Source: Croceicoccus hydrothermalis
GTDB lineage: Bacteria; Pseudomonadota; Alphaproteobacteria; Sphingomonadales; Sphingomonadaceae
Direction: 5' to 3'
DNA length: 64,000 bases
Assembly (NCBI RefSeq): GCF_022378335.1
Contig: NZ_JAIQCI010000020.1
Location: forward strand, 56,426-120,425
The notes beneath the pieces were generated by a model. The model ran no database searches, was not told the DNA's origin, and saw only the letters and a program-made list of their open reading frames with translations. This document shows positions 17,693-27,654 of the stretch, in pieces. Both the position numbers and the translations under genes were made by a program. Within the stretch, counting starts at the first letter, position 1. Each line of letters starts with the position of its first letter.

Positions 17693-17728
17693 GCCGCGCC
17701 GGGCGGGCTAAATCCCCGTTGGCGCGGC
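17693..17728 (+). terminator. GC-rich inverted repeat after the amidohydrolase gene
   Basis: The perfect 8-base arms GCCGCGCC (17693-17700) and GGCGCGGC (17721-17728) enclose a 20-base loop, 16 bases after the stop codon. There is no T-run after the stem, so intrinsic termination is uncertain. It may instead mark a boundary or operator ahead of the cysDNC operon, whose promoter should lie between 17729 and 17839. Confidence 0.35.
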
Positions 17729-17839
17729 GCAATAAATTCTTGGCTGTAATGCGACGGGTGCGCGACTAGGCTCGTGCGCATCTGTTGAACAATCACGCGG
17801 GCACGCCCTTGCCCGCCGCCGACCTGAAAAGCGCGACAT

Positions 17840-18745
17840 ATGGCCAAACCCCTCACTCACCTTCAGCGTCTGGAGGCCGAAAGCATCCATATCATGCGCG
17901 AGGTTGCGGCAGAGGCCGACAACCCCGTGATGCTGTATTCGGTCGGCAAGGACAGCGCGGTGATGCTGCACCTGGCGAAAAAAGCGTTCTATCCCTCGCC
18001 GCCGCCGTTCCCGTTGATGCACGTCGACACCACCTGGAAGTTTCAGGCGATGTACGAATTGCGCAACCGTGCGGCACAAGACGCCGGCATGGACCTCATC
18101 GTGCATCAGAACCCGGAGGCGAAGGAGCAGGGGATCAACCCGTTCGACCATGGCCCGCTCCACACCGACATGTGGAAGACGCAAGGATTGAAGCAGGCGC
18201 TCGACAAGCATGGCTTCGACGCGGCGTTCGGCGGCGCGCGTCGGGATGAGGAGAAGAGCCGCGCGAAGGAGCGCATCTTCTCCTTCCGCACCGCGACGCA
18301 TGGCTGGGACCCGAAGGATCAGCGGCCTGAACTGTGGAACCTCTACAACACGCGCAAGGCCAAGGGGGAGAGCATTCGCGTGTTCCCCATCTCCAACTGG
18401 ACCGAGCTCGACATCTGGCAATATATCCAGCTGGAGGGGATCGAGATCGTGCCGCTCTATTTCGCGGAAAAACGCCCGGTGGTGGAACGCGACGGCTTGC
18501 TCATCATGGTGGATGACGACCGCTTTCCCCTACGCGAGGGCGAGACGCCCGAAATGCGTTCGGTGCGGTTCCGCACGCTGGGCTGCTACCCGCTGACCGG
18601 CGCGGTGGAGAGCGAGGCGAGCGATCTTTCGGGCGTGATACAGGAAATGCTGCTCACCACCACGAGCGAGCGGCAGGGCCGCGCCATCGACCGTGACGCC
18701 GGCGACGCCAGCATGGAAAAGAAGAAGCAGGAGGGCTATTTCTGA
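17840..18745 (+). CDS. cysD: Sulfate adenylyltransferase subunit 2
   Basis: A 301-residue catalytic subunit of ATP sulfurylase, making adenosine 5'-phosphosulfate from sulfate and ATP. It is a PP-loop protein: [20 protein letters not shown] (residues 30-49) holds the SxGKDS signature. Other family segments are [38 protein letters not shown] and [16 protein letters not shown] (here [20 protein letters not shown]). It ends [14 protein letters not shown] ([10 protein letters not shown]). The stop overlaps the cysNC start (TGATG), so the subunits are translationally coupled. First gene of the sulfate-activation operon. Confidence 0.97.
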   Translation: MAKPLTHLQRLEAESIHIMREVAAEADNPVMLYSVGKDSAVMLHLAKKAFYPSPPPFPLMHVDTTWKFQAMYELRNRAAQDAGMDLIVHQNPEAKEQGINPFDHGPLHTDMWKTQGLKQALDKHGFDAAFGGARRDEEKSRAKERIFSFRTATHGWDPKDQRPELWNLYNTRKAKGESIRVFPISNWTELDIWQYIQLEGIEIVPLYFAEKRPVVERDGLLIMVDDDRFPLREGETPEMRSVRFRTLGCYPLTGAVESEASDLSGVIQEMLLTTTSERQGRAIDRDAGDASMEKKKQEGYF

Positions 18746-20676
18746 TGGCCGACGCGCACGACACCCCCGTCTACGAAACCGACGCGCTCATCGCGAAGGA
18801 TATCGACGCCTATCTGGAATCGCATCAGCATAAAACGATGCTGCGCTTCATCACCTGCGGGAGCGTGGACGACGGGAAATCGACCCTGATCGGCCGGCTG
18901 CTCTATGATTCCAAGATGATCTTCGAGGATCAGCTGGAGGCGCTGGAAAGCGATTCCCGCCGCGTCGGCACGCAGGGGCAGGAGATCGATTTCGCCCTGC
19001 TCGTCGATGGCCTCGCGGCGGAGCGGGAGCAGGGCATCACCATCGATGTCGCCTATCGCTTCTTTACCACGCAGAAACGCAAGTTCATCGTCGCCGACAC
19101 CCCCGGCCACGAACAATACACCCGCAACATGGTCACCGGCGCATCGACCGCCGATCTCGCCGTGATCCTCGTCGATGCGCGCAAGGGTGTGCTGGTGCAG
19201 ACGCGGCGGCACAGCTATCTCGCCCATCTGGTCGGCATCCGAAATGTCGTTCTCGCCGTGAACAAGATGGACCTGGTCGATTACGATCAGGCGACCTTCG
19301 ACGCCATCGTCGCGGATTACCGCGAATTTGCGAAGACGATCGGGATCGAGGATTTCACCGCCATTCCGATTTCCGGCTTCAAGGGCGACAATGTCACCGC
19401 GCCGTCCGCCAACACGCCGTGGTATCGGGGGCCGTCGCTCATGGAGCATCTCGAAACGGTCGAGTTGTCGAGCGATAGCGACCTTGCCAAGCCGTTCCGC
19501 ATGCCGGTGCAATGGGTGAACCGGCCCAATCTCGACTTTCGCGGATTTTCCGGATTGATCAGTGCGGGCACCGTGCGCCCCGGCGACCCGGTGCGCATCG
19601 TGCCGTCGGGCAAGACGACGAATATCGCGCGCATCGTCACGCTGGACGGTGATCTGGACGAGGCGCAGGTCGGGCAATCGGTGACGCTCACCCTTACTGA
19701 CGAGGTCGATTGTTCGCGCGGCAGCGTGATGGCCGCCGCCGACGCCCCGCCCGAAACCGCGGATCAGTTCGAGGCCACGATCGTGTGGATGGCGGACGAT
19801 GCGATGCTGCCCGGTCGGTCCTACTGGATGAAAATCGGCACGCAGCAGGTATCAGCCAGCGTGCAGGAGCCGAAATATACCGTCGATGTGAACAGCATGG
19901 ATCACATGGCAGCCAAGACGCTGAATCTCAACGAGATCGGGGTCGCCGAACTCGCCACCGAACGGCCCATCGCCTTCGTCCCCTATCGCGACGAGCAGGA
20001 CCGGGTGAGCCCGGCGCTGGGCGGGTTCGTGCTCATCGACAAGATGACCAACCGCACGGTCGCGGCCGGAATGCTGCATTTCGCGCTCCGCCGCTCGCAG
20101 AACGTCCATTGGCAGGCGCTCGACATCACGCGCGAGGCGCGCGCCGATTTGAAGAATCAGGCGCCGAAGGTGTTGTGGTTCACCGGGCTTTCGGGTTCGG
20201 GCAAATCGACGATCGCGAATCTGGTCGAAAAACGGCTGCACCGGATGAACCGGCACAGCTTCCTCCTCGACGGAGACAATGTGCGGCACGGGCTGAACCG
20301 CGATCTCGGCTTTACCGATGCCGACCGGATCGAGAATGTGCGCCGCGTTGGCGAGGTTGCCCGGTTGATGACTGATGCCGGGCTGATCGTGATCACCGCC
20401 TTCATCTCCCCCTTCCGCGCCGAACGCGACATGGTGCGCGCCATGATGGAGGAGGGCGAGTTCATGGAAGTGTTCATCGACACGCCGCTTTCCGTGGCGG
20501 AGAAACGCGACGTGAAGGGCCTCTATGTCAAGGCGCGGGCCGGGACGTTGAAGAACTTTACCGGAATCGACAGCCCTTACGAAGCGCCGGAAAACCCGGA
20601 AATCCGCATCGACACCACCGCGCTTTCGCCGGAAGAGGCCGCGGATCGCATCGTGGAGCAATTGCTGGGATGGTAA
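18745..20676 (+). CDS. cysNC: Bifunctional sulfate adenylyltransferase subunit 1/adenylylsulfate kinase
   Basis: A 643-residue fusion. The N-terminal CysN GTPase (about residues 1-440) regulates Cys[20 protein letters not shown] is the P-loop, [12 protein letters not shown] is G3 and NKMDLVDY is G4. The C-terminal CysC APS kinase (about 460-643) has its own P-loop, [20 protein letters not shown], starting near residue 480, and the phosphoserine-loop segment [13 protein letters not shown]. Together these activate sulfate to PAPS. The protein begins on the cysD stop, and its last 7 bases overlap cysQ. Such CysNC fusions are common in alphaproteobacteria. Confidence 0.97.
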   Translation: MADAHDTPVYETDALIAKDIDAYLESHQHKTMLRFITCGSVDDGKSTLIGRLLYDSKMIFEDQLEALESDSRRVGTQGQEIDFALLVDGLAAEREQGITIDVAYRFFTTQKRKFIVADTPGHEQYTRNMVTGASTADLAVILVDARKGVLVQTRRHSYLAHLVGIRNVVLAVNKMDLVDYDQATFDAIVADYREFAKTIGIEDFTAIPISGFKGDNVTAPSANTPWYRGPSLMEHLETVELSSDSDLAKPFRMPVQWVNRPNLDFRGFSGLISAGTVRPGDPVRIVPSGKTTNIARIVTLDGDLDEAQVGQSVTLTLTDEVDCSRGSVMAAADAPPETADQFEATIVWMADDAMLPGRSYWMKIGTQQVSASVQEPKYTVDVNSMDHMAAKTLNLNEIGVAELATERPIAFVPYRDEQDRVSPALGGFVLIDKMTNRTVAAGMLHFALRRSQNVHWQALDITREARADLKNQAPKVLWFTGLSGSGKSTIANLVEKRLHRMNRHSFLLDGDNVRHGLNRDLGFTDADRIENVRRVGEVARLMTDAGLIVITAFISPFRAERDMVRAMMEEGEFMEVFIDTPLSVAEKRDVKGLYVKARAGTLKNFTGIDSPYEAPENPEIRIDTTALSPEEAADRIVEQLLGW

Positions 20677-21419
20677 CGAAGGTTCGTATCGAGGACGACG
20701 CCGAACTGGCCGCAAGGCTCGCGACGACCGCGGGGCAGATCGCCTGCGCCGTGCGGGACAGCGGCTTGCTCGACGGCAAGGAGCTGGGCAGTGCAGGGGA
20801 CAAGGTCGCCAATGCGTTCCTGATGAAGGCGCTGGCCGAGCAGCGGCCCGAGGATGGCGTCCTGTCCGAAGAAAGCCGCGACACGCTCGAACGGCTGGAC
20901 AAGGACCGGGTGTGGATCGTCGACCCGGTCGACGGCACCCGCGAATATGGCGAACGGCGCGGCGATTGGGCCGTGCATGTCGGCCTTTCCATTGGGGGAC
21001 GGGCGGCTGTCGGCGCGGTGGCGTTGCCGGGGCTGAATGTCACGATGCGGTCCGACCGGACGGAACATTTGCCGCCTGCGCCCCAACGGTTGCGCATGGT
21101 GGTCAGCCGCACGCGCCCGGCGAAGGAAGCCGTGCAGGTGGCAGAGGCGCTCGACGCCGAACTCGTTCCCATGGGCAGCGCGGGTGCGAAGGCGATGGCG
21201 ATCCTGCGCGGGGAGGCGGATATCTACCTCCATTCGGGCGGGCAGTACGAATGGGACAATTGCGCGCCCGCCGCGGTGTGCGATGCGTTTGGCCTGCATT
21301 GTTCGCGCATCGATGGCGCGCCGCTTCGATACAACCGGGCGGACGTCGCGCTGCCCGATCTGCTGTTCTGCCGCAAGGAGCATGCGACCCGCGTGTTGAA
21401 CTTGGTCGCCGCGATGTAG
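20670..21419 (+). CDS. cysQ: 3'(2'),5'-bisphosphate nucleotidase
   Basis: A 249-residue Mg2+-dependent phosphatase of the inositol-monophosphatase superfamily, which clears 3'-phosphoadenosine 5'-phosphate left by PAPS use. Metal-site motifs are [12 protein letters not shown] and [22 protein letters not shown] (residues about 88-108); the C-terminal [18 protein letters not shown] is the third conserved block. Its ATG lies inside the end of cysNC with a 7-base overlap, so it belongs to the cysD-cysNC-cysQ operon. The pairing of PAPS synthesis with PAP removal in one transcript is functionally coherent. It is convergent with aroQ. Confidence 0.94.
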   Translation: MVTKVRIEDDAELAARLATTAGQIACAVRDSGLLDGKELGSAGDKVANAFLMKALAEQRPEDGVLSEESRDTLERLDKDRVWIVDPVDGTREYGERRGDWAVHVGLSIGGRAAVGAVALPGLNVTMRSDRTEHLPPAPQRLRMVVSRTRPAKEAVQVAEALDAELVPMGSAGAKAMAILRGEADIYLHSGGQYEWDNCAPAAVCDAFGLHCSRIDGAPLRYNRADVALPDLLFCRKEHATRVLNLVAAM

Positions 21420-21434
21420 CGTGCGGCGCCGCGC

Positions 21435-21866
21435 TTAAATCCGCTGCGCAACCGCCTCTATCGCGAGGACATAGCCCAGCGTTCCCGCGCCGCAGATGAC
21501 GAGATCCGCCACGGCCGATACGTGGCTGTGGTGGCGAAAATGCTCGCGCGCGTGGATGTTGGAGATGTGAACCTCCGCGATCGGTCCGGCAAAGGCGGAC
21601 AAGGCGTCGCGAATGGCGATCGAGGTGTGGCTGTAGGCGGCGGGGTTGATGACAATGGCCGCGGCGTCGGCGCGCGCAGCCTGGATCCAGTCGATGAGAT
21701 CGTGCTCGGCATTGCTTTGATGAAACGCGATTCCGTGGCCAAGCGCTTTCGCCTTCTCGCGGCACAGACGCTCGATATCGGCGAGCGTTTCATGGCCGTA
21801 TATGTCCGGCTCCCGCTGGCCCAGCAGGTTGAGATTGGGACCGTTGAGTACGGTAATACGCGCCAT
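21435..21866 (-). CDS. aroQ: 3-dehydroquinate dehydratase, type II
   Basis: A 143-residue shikimate-pathway enzyme that removes water from 3-dehydroquinate. Type II motifs are intact: [19 protein letters not shown] at the N-terminus (catalytic tyrosine in the lid loop), [31 protein letters not shown] and [17 protein letters not shown] with the catalytic histidine. Size is typical of the dodecameric class. It stands alone on the minus strand between the convergent cys operon and the response regulator 76 bases upstream. No regulatory site is obvious. Confidence 0.96.
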   Translation of the reverse strand: MARITVLNGPNLNLLGQREPDIYGHETLADIERLCREKAKALGHGIAFHQSNAEHDLIDWIQAARADAAAIVINPAAYSHTSIAIRDALSAFAGPIAEVHISNIHAREHFRHHSHVSAVADLVICGAGTLGYVLAIEAVAQRI

Positions 21867-21942
21867 CGGGTCCGCCTTTCGCTTCTGAAACCGTGGCCTC
21901 GCGCTTAACCGATGGCAAAGGCGGGCGCAATCGCACCGCGGT

Positions 21943-22329
21943 TCATTTCATAACCAGCTTCTGCAGCCGGGATTCCAATGTGCCGATCGGGCATGGCTTG
22001 GTACACACATCGGCGCGCGGGTAGCGTTCGCGCAATTCTTCGGGGCTGGCATGGCCGGAATGAAAGACGAACGGAACGGCCATGTCCTTCAACCTGTCCG
22101 CCACGGGAAAGACGGTCCCGTCGGTGACCTGTACGTCGAGCACGGCACCGTCGGGAGTGCGCGCGTCGATGGCGGCCAGCGCGCGGGCGACGCTGGGATG
22201 CGGACCGTCCACGATAAAACCGCAATCCTCCAACCGATCGACGAGGTCGAAGGCAATGATCATCTCATCCTCGACGAGGAGGATATGTTGCGCCGGAGCG
22301 CCCCGTTCGGCAGAATTGCCAGCTTCCAT
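21943..22329 (-). CDS. Single-domain response regulator
   Basis: A 128-residue CheY-like receiver with no output domain. All key residues are present: the acidic patch in [20 protein letters not shown], the phosphoacceptor Asp in [10 protein letters not shown], the switch Ser in FVFHSGHAS and the Lys in VCTKPCP. The ATG at 22329 ([10 protein letters not shown]) is preferred; a GTG 36 bases upstream would add twelve residues. No histidine kinase is nearby, so it is an orphan. Proteins of this shape in sphingomonads often respond to HWE/HisKA2 kinases, but the partner cannot be identified here. Confidence 0.9.
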   Translation of the reverse strand: MEAGNSAERGAPAQHILLVEDEMIIAFDLVDRLEDCGFIVDGPHPSVARALAAIDARTPDGAVLDVQVTDGTVFPVADRLKDMAVPFVFHSGHASPEELRERYPRADVCTKPCPIGTLESRLQKLVMK

Positions 22330-22487
22330 GTTCACGTTCGATTGCGGTTGGCTCACCACTCGCACACTTTCATCGGCGTCTGCCCCCTTGGGTCACAGTC
22401 AACTATTGTTAACATTCTGCACAAAACGAACAGGCCACCGGCACAATGGTTCCCATGCGGTAAATTAAAAAACGAACGCCAGTTCCT

Positions 22488-24587
22488 TTATTCCGGGTCG
22501 GTATCGTTTGCCGATTGCCCTTGGGCGATTGTAATCAGCGTGTCGGCCGAAAGAACCTGCGGCAGAATCCGCGCGGTTTCTCCGGGGGCGTACCATAGAT
22601 AGAGCGGAACGCCCGCCGCGCCGTTTTCGGACAGGAAGCGGGCGATGGCGGGGTCGCCCCGCGTAAAGTCGCCGCGCAGGACCGCCACATCATGTTCGGC
22701 AAATGCCTTCGCGACCGGCGCGCGGTCGATCGCGACCTGTTCATTGACCTTGCAGGTCACGCACCAGTCCGCCGTGAAATAGGCGAATACGGGCCGACCG
22801 GACGCGCGCGCGGAGGCCAGCGCCTCCATACTGAACGGTTGCGTGCCCGGAAGGGCGGCCGCATCGCCGGCGGGGGGGGCAGGATCCATCCACGCGGCCA
22901 GCCCGCCGGCACACGCCGCGATCAACAGCGCGACACCCGCAAGCGAGGCGACGCCGCGCCCCTTCGCCTGTTGCCGCCCCGCCATGAACAGCAGCGCCAG
23001 CACACCGGCCCCGGCGAAAAGCGCCGTTATCGCCAGCGCCCATCCCCCCACGCGCCAGCATAGCCAGAACAGCGCCGCCCCGGTCAGCCCCATCGGCACC
23101 GCCATGGTGCGCCGGAACGCGTTCATCCATCGGCCGGGCTGCGGAATCATCGCACGCAGGCGGGGCACGAAACCGATGGCGAGAAACGGCGCGGCGAGCC
23201 CCAGCCCCAGCGCCGCGAACAGCGCCAGCGCAGCCCACGCGGGCAAAAGCAACGCTGCGCCCATCGCGCCCGCCATGAACGGCCCGGTGCATGGCGTTGC
23301 GACGAACGCGGCGAGAACGCCGGTCCCGAACGCGCCGCCCCCGCGCCGCCGGATGGCCACCGGCAGGATCATTTCATAGGCGCCCGCCAGATTTGCGGTG
23401 ATCGCGGTGACGAGCAGGAAAAGCAGCACGATGGTCGCGGGTTCCTGCAACTGAAACGCCCAGCCGACCTCCTGCCCGAACATGCGCAGGACGAGCAGCG
23501 CCCCGCCGAGCGCGACGACGGCGGCAAGCACCCCGGCGGTATAGGCCAGCGCCTCCGTCCGGGCGCCGGCGTTGCTGTCGCCGCGCGCGCGGGCGAGCGC
23601 GACCGCCTTGAGGCTGAGCACCGGGAACACGCAAGGCATGACGTTGAGCAGCACGCCGCCCGCAAACGCGGCGAGGAGCAGAAGCGCCAGCGGCCCGGCC
23701 CCCGTTCCATCTGCGCGCCCTGCATCAGCGAGCGGCTTCCCCGCCGGACCCACGGATCCGGGGTCGAGCCGGACCGACACGCCGCGCCCGTCGTTGAGCC
23801 GGAGTACCGCCCGATGCATGTCTTTGGCCTGGGCACCGTCCCGCGCATCGGTCTCGACTATGATCCAGTCGCCCCGGCGCGAAAAATCCTGACGGGCGGG
23901 ATAATCGACCACGCCGTCATCGGCGAAGAACAGGTGCGGTGCGGCAAGGCTTGCACCCGCCGCGACGGGTATCGCAGCGCGCAACCGCCCGCCCGCAATC
24001 TCGTATCGACCCGGCTGCGCCAGCGGGGCGGGCAATGCCGCGCGCCATGCGGCAAGGCGCGGGTCCGCCTCCGCACGATCCGCGATGGTGAGCGCCGTGC
24101 GAAGCTCCGCCTCCTCCGGCACGCAGATCGTATCGGTACACGCCAGCCAGCGCGCCCTTACCGCGATCGGGACGGGCGATGGCCGCGTCATGCCCGCCGA
24201 CACATTTGCCGGGACGAGCACGGCATAGCGCCCTTCGTAAACATGGTTCATCAGCCCGGAAATCAGCAATGTCTGCGGCACCGGATATTGCGGATCGCCC
24301 ACCGAAATCCCGTCCGGCAGCGTCCAGTCCAGCGTCATGCCATATCCCGCATCGCCGGGGTTCGACCAATATCCGTGCCACCCCTCCGCAGGCTCCATGA
24401 TGAGCGCGATCACGGCATCTCCGCCCGACACGGCGGTGCCGGCCACCAGCCGCGCGTCGATATTGTTCGCATGCGCCGTACCCGGCAGCCCGCCGGTCAC
24501 AAGGACGATCGAAAACGCGATCGACGCAAGCACCACGCGCAGCAAAGCCGTCTGAATTGCGGCGATAAGCGGCAGGCGGTGAGGCAT
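22488..24587 (-). CDS. DsbD-like thiol:disulfide interchange protein (ScsB type)
   Basis: A 699-residue membrane reductase, predicted to carry electrons from cytoplasmic thioredoxin to periplasmic partners. The start at 24587 gives a signal peptide (MPHRLPLIAAIQTALLRVVL onwards). The N-terminal DsbD-alpha-like domain has a Cys pair in ARWLACTDTICVPEEAEL. The membrane domain starts near residue 300 and holds the two transport cysteines in LNVMPCVFPVLSLKA and VATPCTGPFMAGA. The C-terminal thioredoxin domain (last 120 residues) has YFTADWCVTCKVNEQ. The plain three-domain layout of DsbD is therefore complete. It is divergent from the UbiH-family gene. Confidence 0.9.
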   Translation of the reverse strand: MPHRLPLIAAIQTALLRVVLASIAFSIVLVTGGLPGTAHANNIDARLVAGTAVSGGDAVIALIMEPAEGWHGYWSNPGDAGYGMTLDWTLPDGISVGDPQYPVPQTLLISGLMNHVYEGRYAVLVPANVSAGMTRPSPVPIAVRARWLACTDTICVPEEAELRTALTIADRAEADPRLAAWRAALPAPLAQPGRYEIAGGRLRAAIPVAAGASLAAPHLFFADDGVVDYPARQDFSRRGDWIIVETDARDGAQAKDMHRAVLRLNDGRGVSVRLDPGSVGPAGKPLADAGRADGTGAGPLALLLLAAFAGGVLLNVMPCVFPVLSLKAVALARARGDSNAGARTEALAYTAGVLAAVVALGGALLVLRMFGQEVGWAFQLQEPATIVLLFLLVTAITANLAGAYEMILPVAIRRRGGGAFGTGVLAAFVATPCTGPFMAGAMGAALLLPAWAALALFAALGLGLAAPFLAIGFVPRLRAMIPQPGRWMNAFRRTMAVPMGLTGAALFWLCWRVGGWALAITALFAGAGVLALLFMAGRQQAKGRGVASLAGVALLIAACAGGLAAWMDPAPPAGDAAALPGTQPFSMEALASARASGRPVFAYFTADWCVTCKVNEQVAIDRAPVAKAFAEHDVAVLRGDFTRGDPAIARFLSENGAAGVPLYLWYAPGETARILPQVLSADTLITIAQGQSANDTDPE

Positions 24588-24732
24588 GGGAATGATCGTA
24601 TCCGGGCTCGCTGATGCGGTGGAGAGGCGATACGGACACTTGCGTCCGCGCCCGCGCACCGCCATCAACCGCATGGCGTATCTAGGCGCGGCGTGGCGCC
24701 GTGTCCAGCATGGCGGGAGCGAGGAACGAGCG

Positions 24733-25953
24733 ATGACGAATACAGACAGGCGCGATGTGGTGATCCTTGGCGGCGGGCTTGTCGGGACCAGCCTGGCGCT
24801 CGCGCTGGCGAAGGCGGGCATCACGAGCCATGTCCTCGACGCGGCCGACCCCGAGACGCAGCTGGCCGAAGGGTTCGACGGGCGCGCATCGGCCATTTCC
24901 ACGGCAAGCTGGAACATGTTCGCCAATATCGGCGTCGCCGAACGGCTCGAACCGTTCGGCTGTCCGATCTCATCCATCGCGGTCAGCGATCAGTTGAAAC
25001 CCGGCGAACTGCATTTCCGGCCCGAGCCCGGCGAGGGCAGCCTTGGCCGCATGTTCGCCAACCGTCAGCTTCGCAAGGCCCTGTTCGACGCGATGAAGGA
25101 AGAAGACGCCATCGCGTTCCATCCCCGCTCCCGCGTGACCGAACGCCATCGCGGTCCGCATGGCGTCATCGCGGTGCGGGACGATGGTGCGCGCTTCGAG
25201 GGGAGCCTGCTCGTCGGGTCGGAGGGGCGCGGTTCGCCCACCCGCGACGAAGCGGGCCTGAAAATGGCGAAGTGGGATTATCGCCACCGGGCGATCATCT
25301 GCGGTCTGGCGCATGAAAAGCCGCATGGAAACGTGGCATGGGAAATCTTCTATCCCGAAGGGCCGTTCGCGCTCTTGCCGATGCTGGACGATGCGGACGG
25401 GCGCCATCGCACCGCGCTGGTGTGGACCGTCGCGGAAAAGGACGCGGAAGGCTGGCTCAAGCTCGGCGACCGGGCGTTCCTTGCCGAGGCGGAGAAGCGC
25501 ATGGGCGCGCTTCTGGGCACGATGACGCTGGCCTCGCCGCGGTCGTCCTATCCGCTCGGCTTTCATCATGCGCCGACGATCATCGACCACCGGCTCGCGC
25601 TCGTCGGGGATGCGGCCCATGGCATTCATCCGATCGCGGGGCAGGGGCTCAATCTCGGCCTTCGCGATGTCGCGGCGCTCGCCGAAGTGCTGGACGATGC
25701 GATGCGCCTGGGGCTGGAGCCGGGGGACGCAGAAATCTTGAAACGCTATCAGCAATGGCGCGCATTGGACGATTTCACCGTGTCGCTCGCGACCGACGGG
25801 CTGACGCGGATATTCGGCGTGCCCGGCCGCGCCGCCTCCGCCGTGCGCAGGCTCGGCATGGGGGCGATCGAGCGGGTCAATCCGCTCAAACGCTGGTTCA
25901 TGGACGAGGCGCGCGGGGTAAGCGGAACGCTGCCGACGCTGCTACAGGGGTGA
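24733..25953 (+). CDS. UbiH/UbiF-family FAD-dependent hydroxylase
   Basis: A 406-residue flavin monooxygenase, predicted to hydroxylate a ring carbon in ubiquinone synthesis. The FAD-binding GxGxxG motif is VVILGGGLVGTSLALALAKAG (residues 9-29), DGRASAIS is the family-specific second segment, and VGDAAHGIHPIAGQGLNLGL with RDVAAL (about residues 290-315) is the conserved GD motif. The ATG at 24733 is preceded by GGAACGAGCG; further upstream there is no coding signal. Which ring position it hydroxylates (UbiH, UbiF, UbiI or the alphaproteobacterial UbiL type) cannot be decided from sequence. It faces the hem cluster, with only 4 bases between the stops. Confidence 0.9.
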   Translation: MTNTDRRDVVILGGGLVGTSLALALAKAGITSHVLDAADPETQLAEGFDGRASAISTASWNMFANIGVAERLEPFGCPISSIAVSDQLKPGELHFRPEPGEGSLGRMFANRQLRKALFDAMKEEDAIAFHPRSRVTERHRGPHGVIAVRDDGARFEGSLLVGSEGRGSPTRDEAGLKMAKWDYRHRAIICGLAHEKPHGNVAWEIFYPEGPFALLPMLDDADGRHRTALVWTVAEKDAEGWLKLGDRAFLAEAEKRMGALLGTMTLASPRSSYPLGFHHAPTIIDHRLALVGDAAHGIHPIAGQGLNLGLRDVAALAEVLDDAMRLGLEPGDAEILKRYQQWRALDDFTVSLATDGLTRIFGVPGRAASAVRRLGMGAIERVNPLKRWFMDEARGVSGTLPTLLQG

Positions 25954-25957
25954 TGGC

Positions 25958-26923
25958 TCAGGCGGCGGGTTCGGCGGCGCGCGACGGGGGCGCTTGCCCC
26001 GCGCCGGCGTCGTCCTCGTCTGCCGCCGGGTCTCCGCCCGCAGGCGCCGCCGGGCTCAATTGCCGCACCGGTTGTCCGCTCCCGTCATTGAGGTTGCGCG
26101 GTTCGAGCAATGCCGCCGTCTCGATCAGGTCGAGCGCCTCGCGCGCCGCGACATAACGCCGCGCATCGCGCAGCCATCCTTCCGCACGTTCGGCATTGGG
26201 GAGGCTCGCGACAAGCGCGCGCGCCGATGCGACGCGCCCCTCGTCCAGCAGACGGCTCGCCCGCTCCAGCCTGCGTTCGGGACGGGGAGAGGGCGCGCTC
26301 GCCCGGCGCAGCACGAACAGTTCGCCCAGCTCCGCCTTCACCCGCTCCCATCCGTTCAGATCGCGCGGTTTTTCAACCGTTTCCTGCGGCAGATTTTCGA
26401 GCCCCTGCCGCAATTGTTCGAGCGTGACCGGGTCGCGCGCGGTGGCAAGGATGGTCCGGACCGCGTTGGGCTGCGCATTCCCGAACCGCAGCCGCAGCTG
26501 ATCGCCGAGATAGCCGAGCCGCTCCCCCCGCTCGATCAACCGGCGCGCGGCAAAGGCGATGAGCAGGCCTTCGGCGCGGGCGGCATTGCCCGACGCGGCC
26601 TCTGCCTGAAGATCGATACGGTTGAGCCTGCGTTCGAGCGCGTCGAGCCGCAGATCGATCGGCGCGCCGGTGCCCGAACCCGCCGTCATGGCCGGCACGG
26701 TGTTGCCGGGGCCGGCGCCGTCGTTCGCGCCGCCCGCCTTCGTCTGCGGGGCCGCGGCATTCTGTTCGGTTGCGATCCAGCCTGTGCGCCACGCGATCCA
26801 CGCCGCCGCGCCCGCGCCGAGCACGAATGCGAGAAGCACGGCAAGCAAAGTCCCGCGCATGCCGGATTTGCGCGGGCCGGTCGCATTTCGCTGGCGGTCA
26901 TGCGGGCGTTTCGGTTCGGTCAT
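25958..26923 (-). CDS. COG4223/mitofilin-like membrane protein of the hem cluster
   Basis: A 321-residue protein with one N-terminal transmembrane segment (about residues 22-45, GTLLAVLLAFVLGAGAAAWI) and a large helical, probably periplasmic, domain. The order of segments (a coiled region LDALERRLNRIDLQAEAA, then LIAFAARRLIERGERLGYLG) is that of the COG4223 proteins that follow hemC-hemD in alphaproteobacteria; some are named HemX-like or mitofilin. The C-terminus is Pro/Ala-rich and disordered. Start at 26923 (MTEPKRPHD), 8 bases after the hemD stop. A biochemical role in haem synthesis has not been established for this family; a membrane-organising role is also possible. Confidence 0.8.
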   Translation of the reverse strand: MTEPKRPHDRQRNATGPRKSGMRGTLLAVLLAFVLGAGAAAWIAWRTGWIATEQNAAAPQTKAGGANDGAGPGNTVPAMTAGSGTGAPIDLRLDALERRLNRIDLQAEAASGNAARAEGLLIAFAARRLIERGERLGYLGDQLRLRFGNAQPNAVRTILATARDPVTLEQLRQGLENLPQETVEKPRDLNGWERVKAELGELFVLRRASAPSPRPERRLERASRLLDEGRVASARALVASLPNAERAEGWLRDARRYVAAREALDLIETAALLEPRNLNDGSGQPVRQLSPAAPAGGDPAADEDDAGAGQAPPSRAAEPAA

Positions 26924-26931
26924 GCGATCGT

Positions 26932-27654
26932 TCAAGCGGGTGTTCCTTCTGGCCCCTGTCGCCTTTCCATGCCGCCTTTGCACATTTCGGCGGCAAGGGC
27001 CAGCAGGGCGGCATCATCCACCGTCTCCGCCACGGCGACAGCCCGCCATCCCGTGCCCGCGGCCGGTGCGATCCGCGGGGCGAGGCAGGCAAGCGCGATA
27101 CGGCCGCGCGGCAGTCCGACCCGCTCGACCTCCGCCGAAAAATGACGTGCAGCCTCCGCCGAATGGAGCAGCACGACCAGCCCTTCGTCGGCCAGCGCCG
27201 CGAGCGCGCCGGGCAGGGGCAGCGTCGCCACGCGATAGACGACACGCGTGTCGAGCCTCGCACCTTCTTCCAGCGAGAGCGGCACATGCGCCTCCCCCGA
27301 CAATCGCAGGAGCTTGCGCGCGCCCATCGCGACCGCTCGTTCGGCGACCGGTTGCAATCCCCCCGCGCCGACATGGGCGACCGTAAACCCCGCCGCCCGC
27401 GCCGCCTCCGCCGTGGTGTCGCCGACGCACCACGCCGGCAGGCCCGTCAATGCCGACAGCTTCGCCCCGCCGTGTCGCATGATATTCGCGCTGCCGAGCA
27501 GGAGCGCGTCGAGGCGGGCGATGTCGGGCATGGTCCAGGCCACCGGCTCCACCCGGAACATCGGCACGGAGCGCAGCGCAATGCCCGCCTCGCCTGCGCG
27601 TTTCAGCGTCGCGGCATCGCCCGGTGGGGGACGGATCGCGACGATGGCGGTCAT
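26932..27654 (-). CDS. hemD: Uroporphyrinogen-III synthase
   Basis: A 240-residue enzyme that closes and inverts ring D of hydroxymethylbilane to form uroporphyrinogen III. HemD proteins have low sequence conservation. The visible signs are the N-terminal IVAIRPPPGDAATLKRAGEA, DALLLGSANIMRHGG and the VGDTTAEAARAAGF loop, with LVVLLHSAEAARHFSAEV in the second lobe. The start ATG overlaps the hemC stop (ATGA), as in many hemCD operons, which is the strongest argument. It is slightly shorter than the E. coli enzyme. A COG4223 gene follows. Confidence 0.88.
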   Translation of the reverse strand: MTAIVAIRPPPGDAATLKRAGEAGIALRSVPMFRVEPVAWTMPDIARLDALLLGSANIMRHGGAKLSALTGLPAWCVGDTTAEAARAAGFTVAHVGAGGLQPVAERAVAMGARKLLRLSGEAHVPLSLEEGARLDTRVVYRVATLPLPGALAALADEGLVVLLHSAEAARHFSAEVERVGLPRGRIALACLAPRIAPAAGTGWRAVAVAETVDDAALLALAAEMCKGGMERRQGPEGTPA

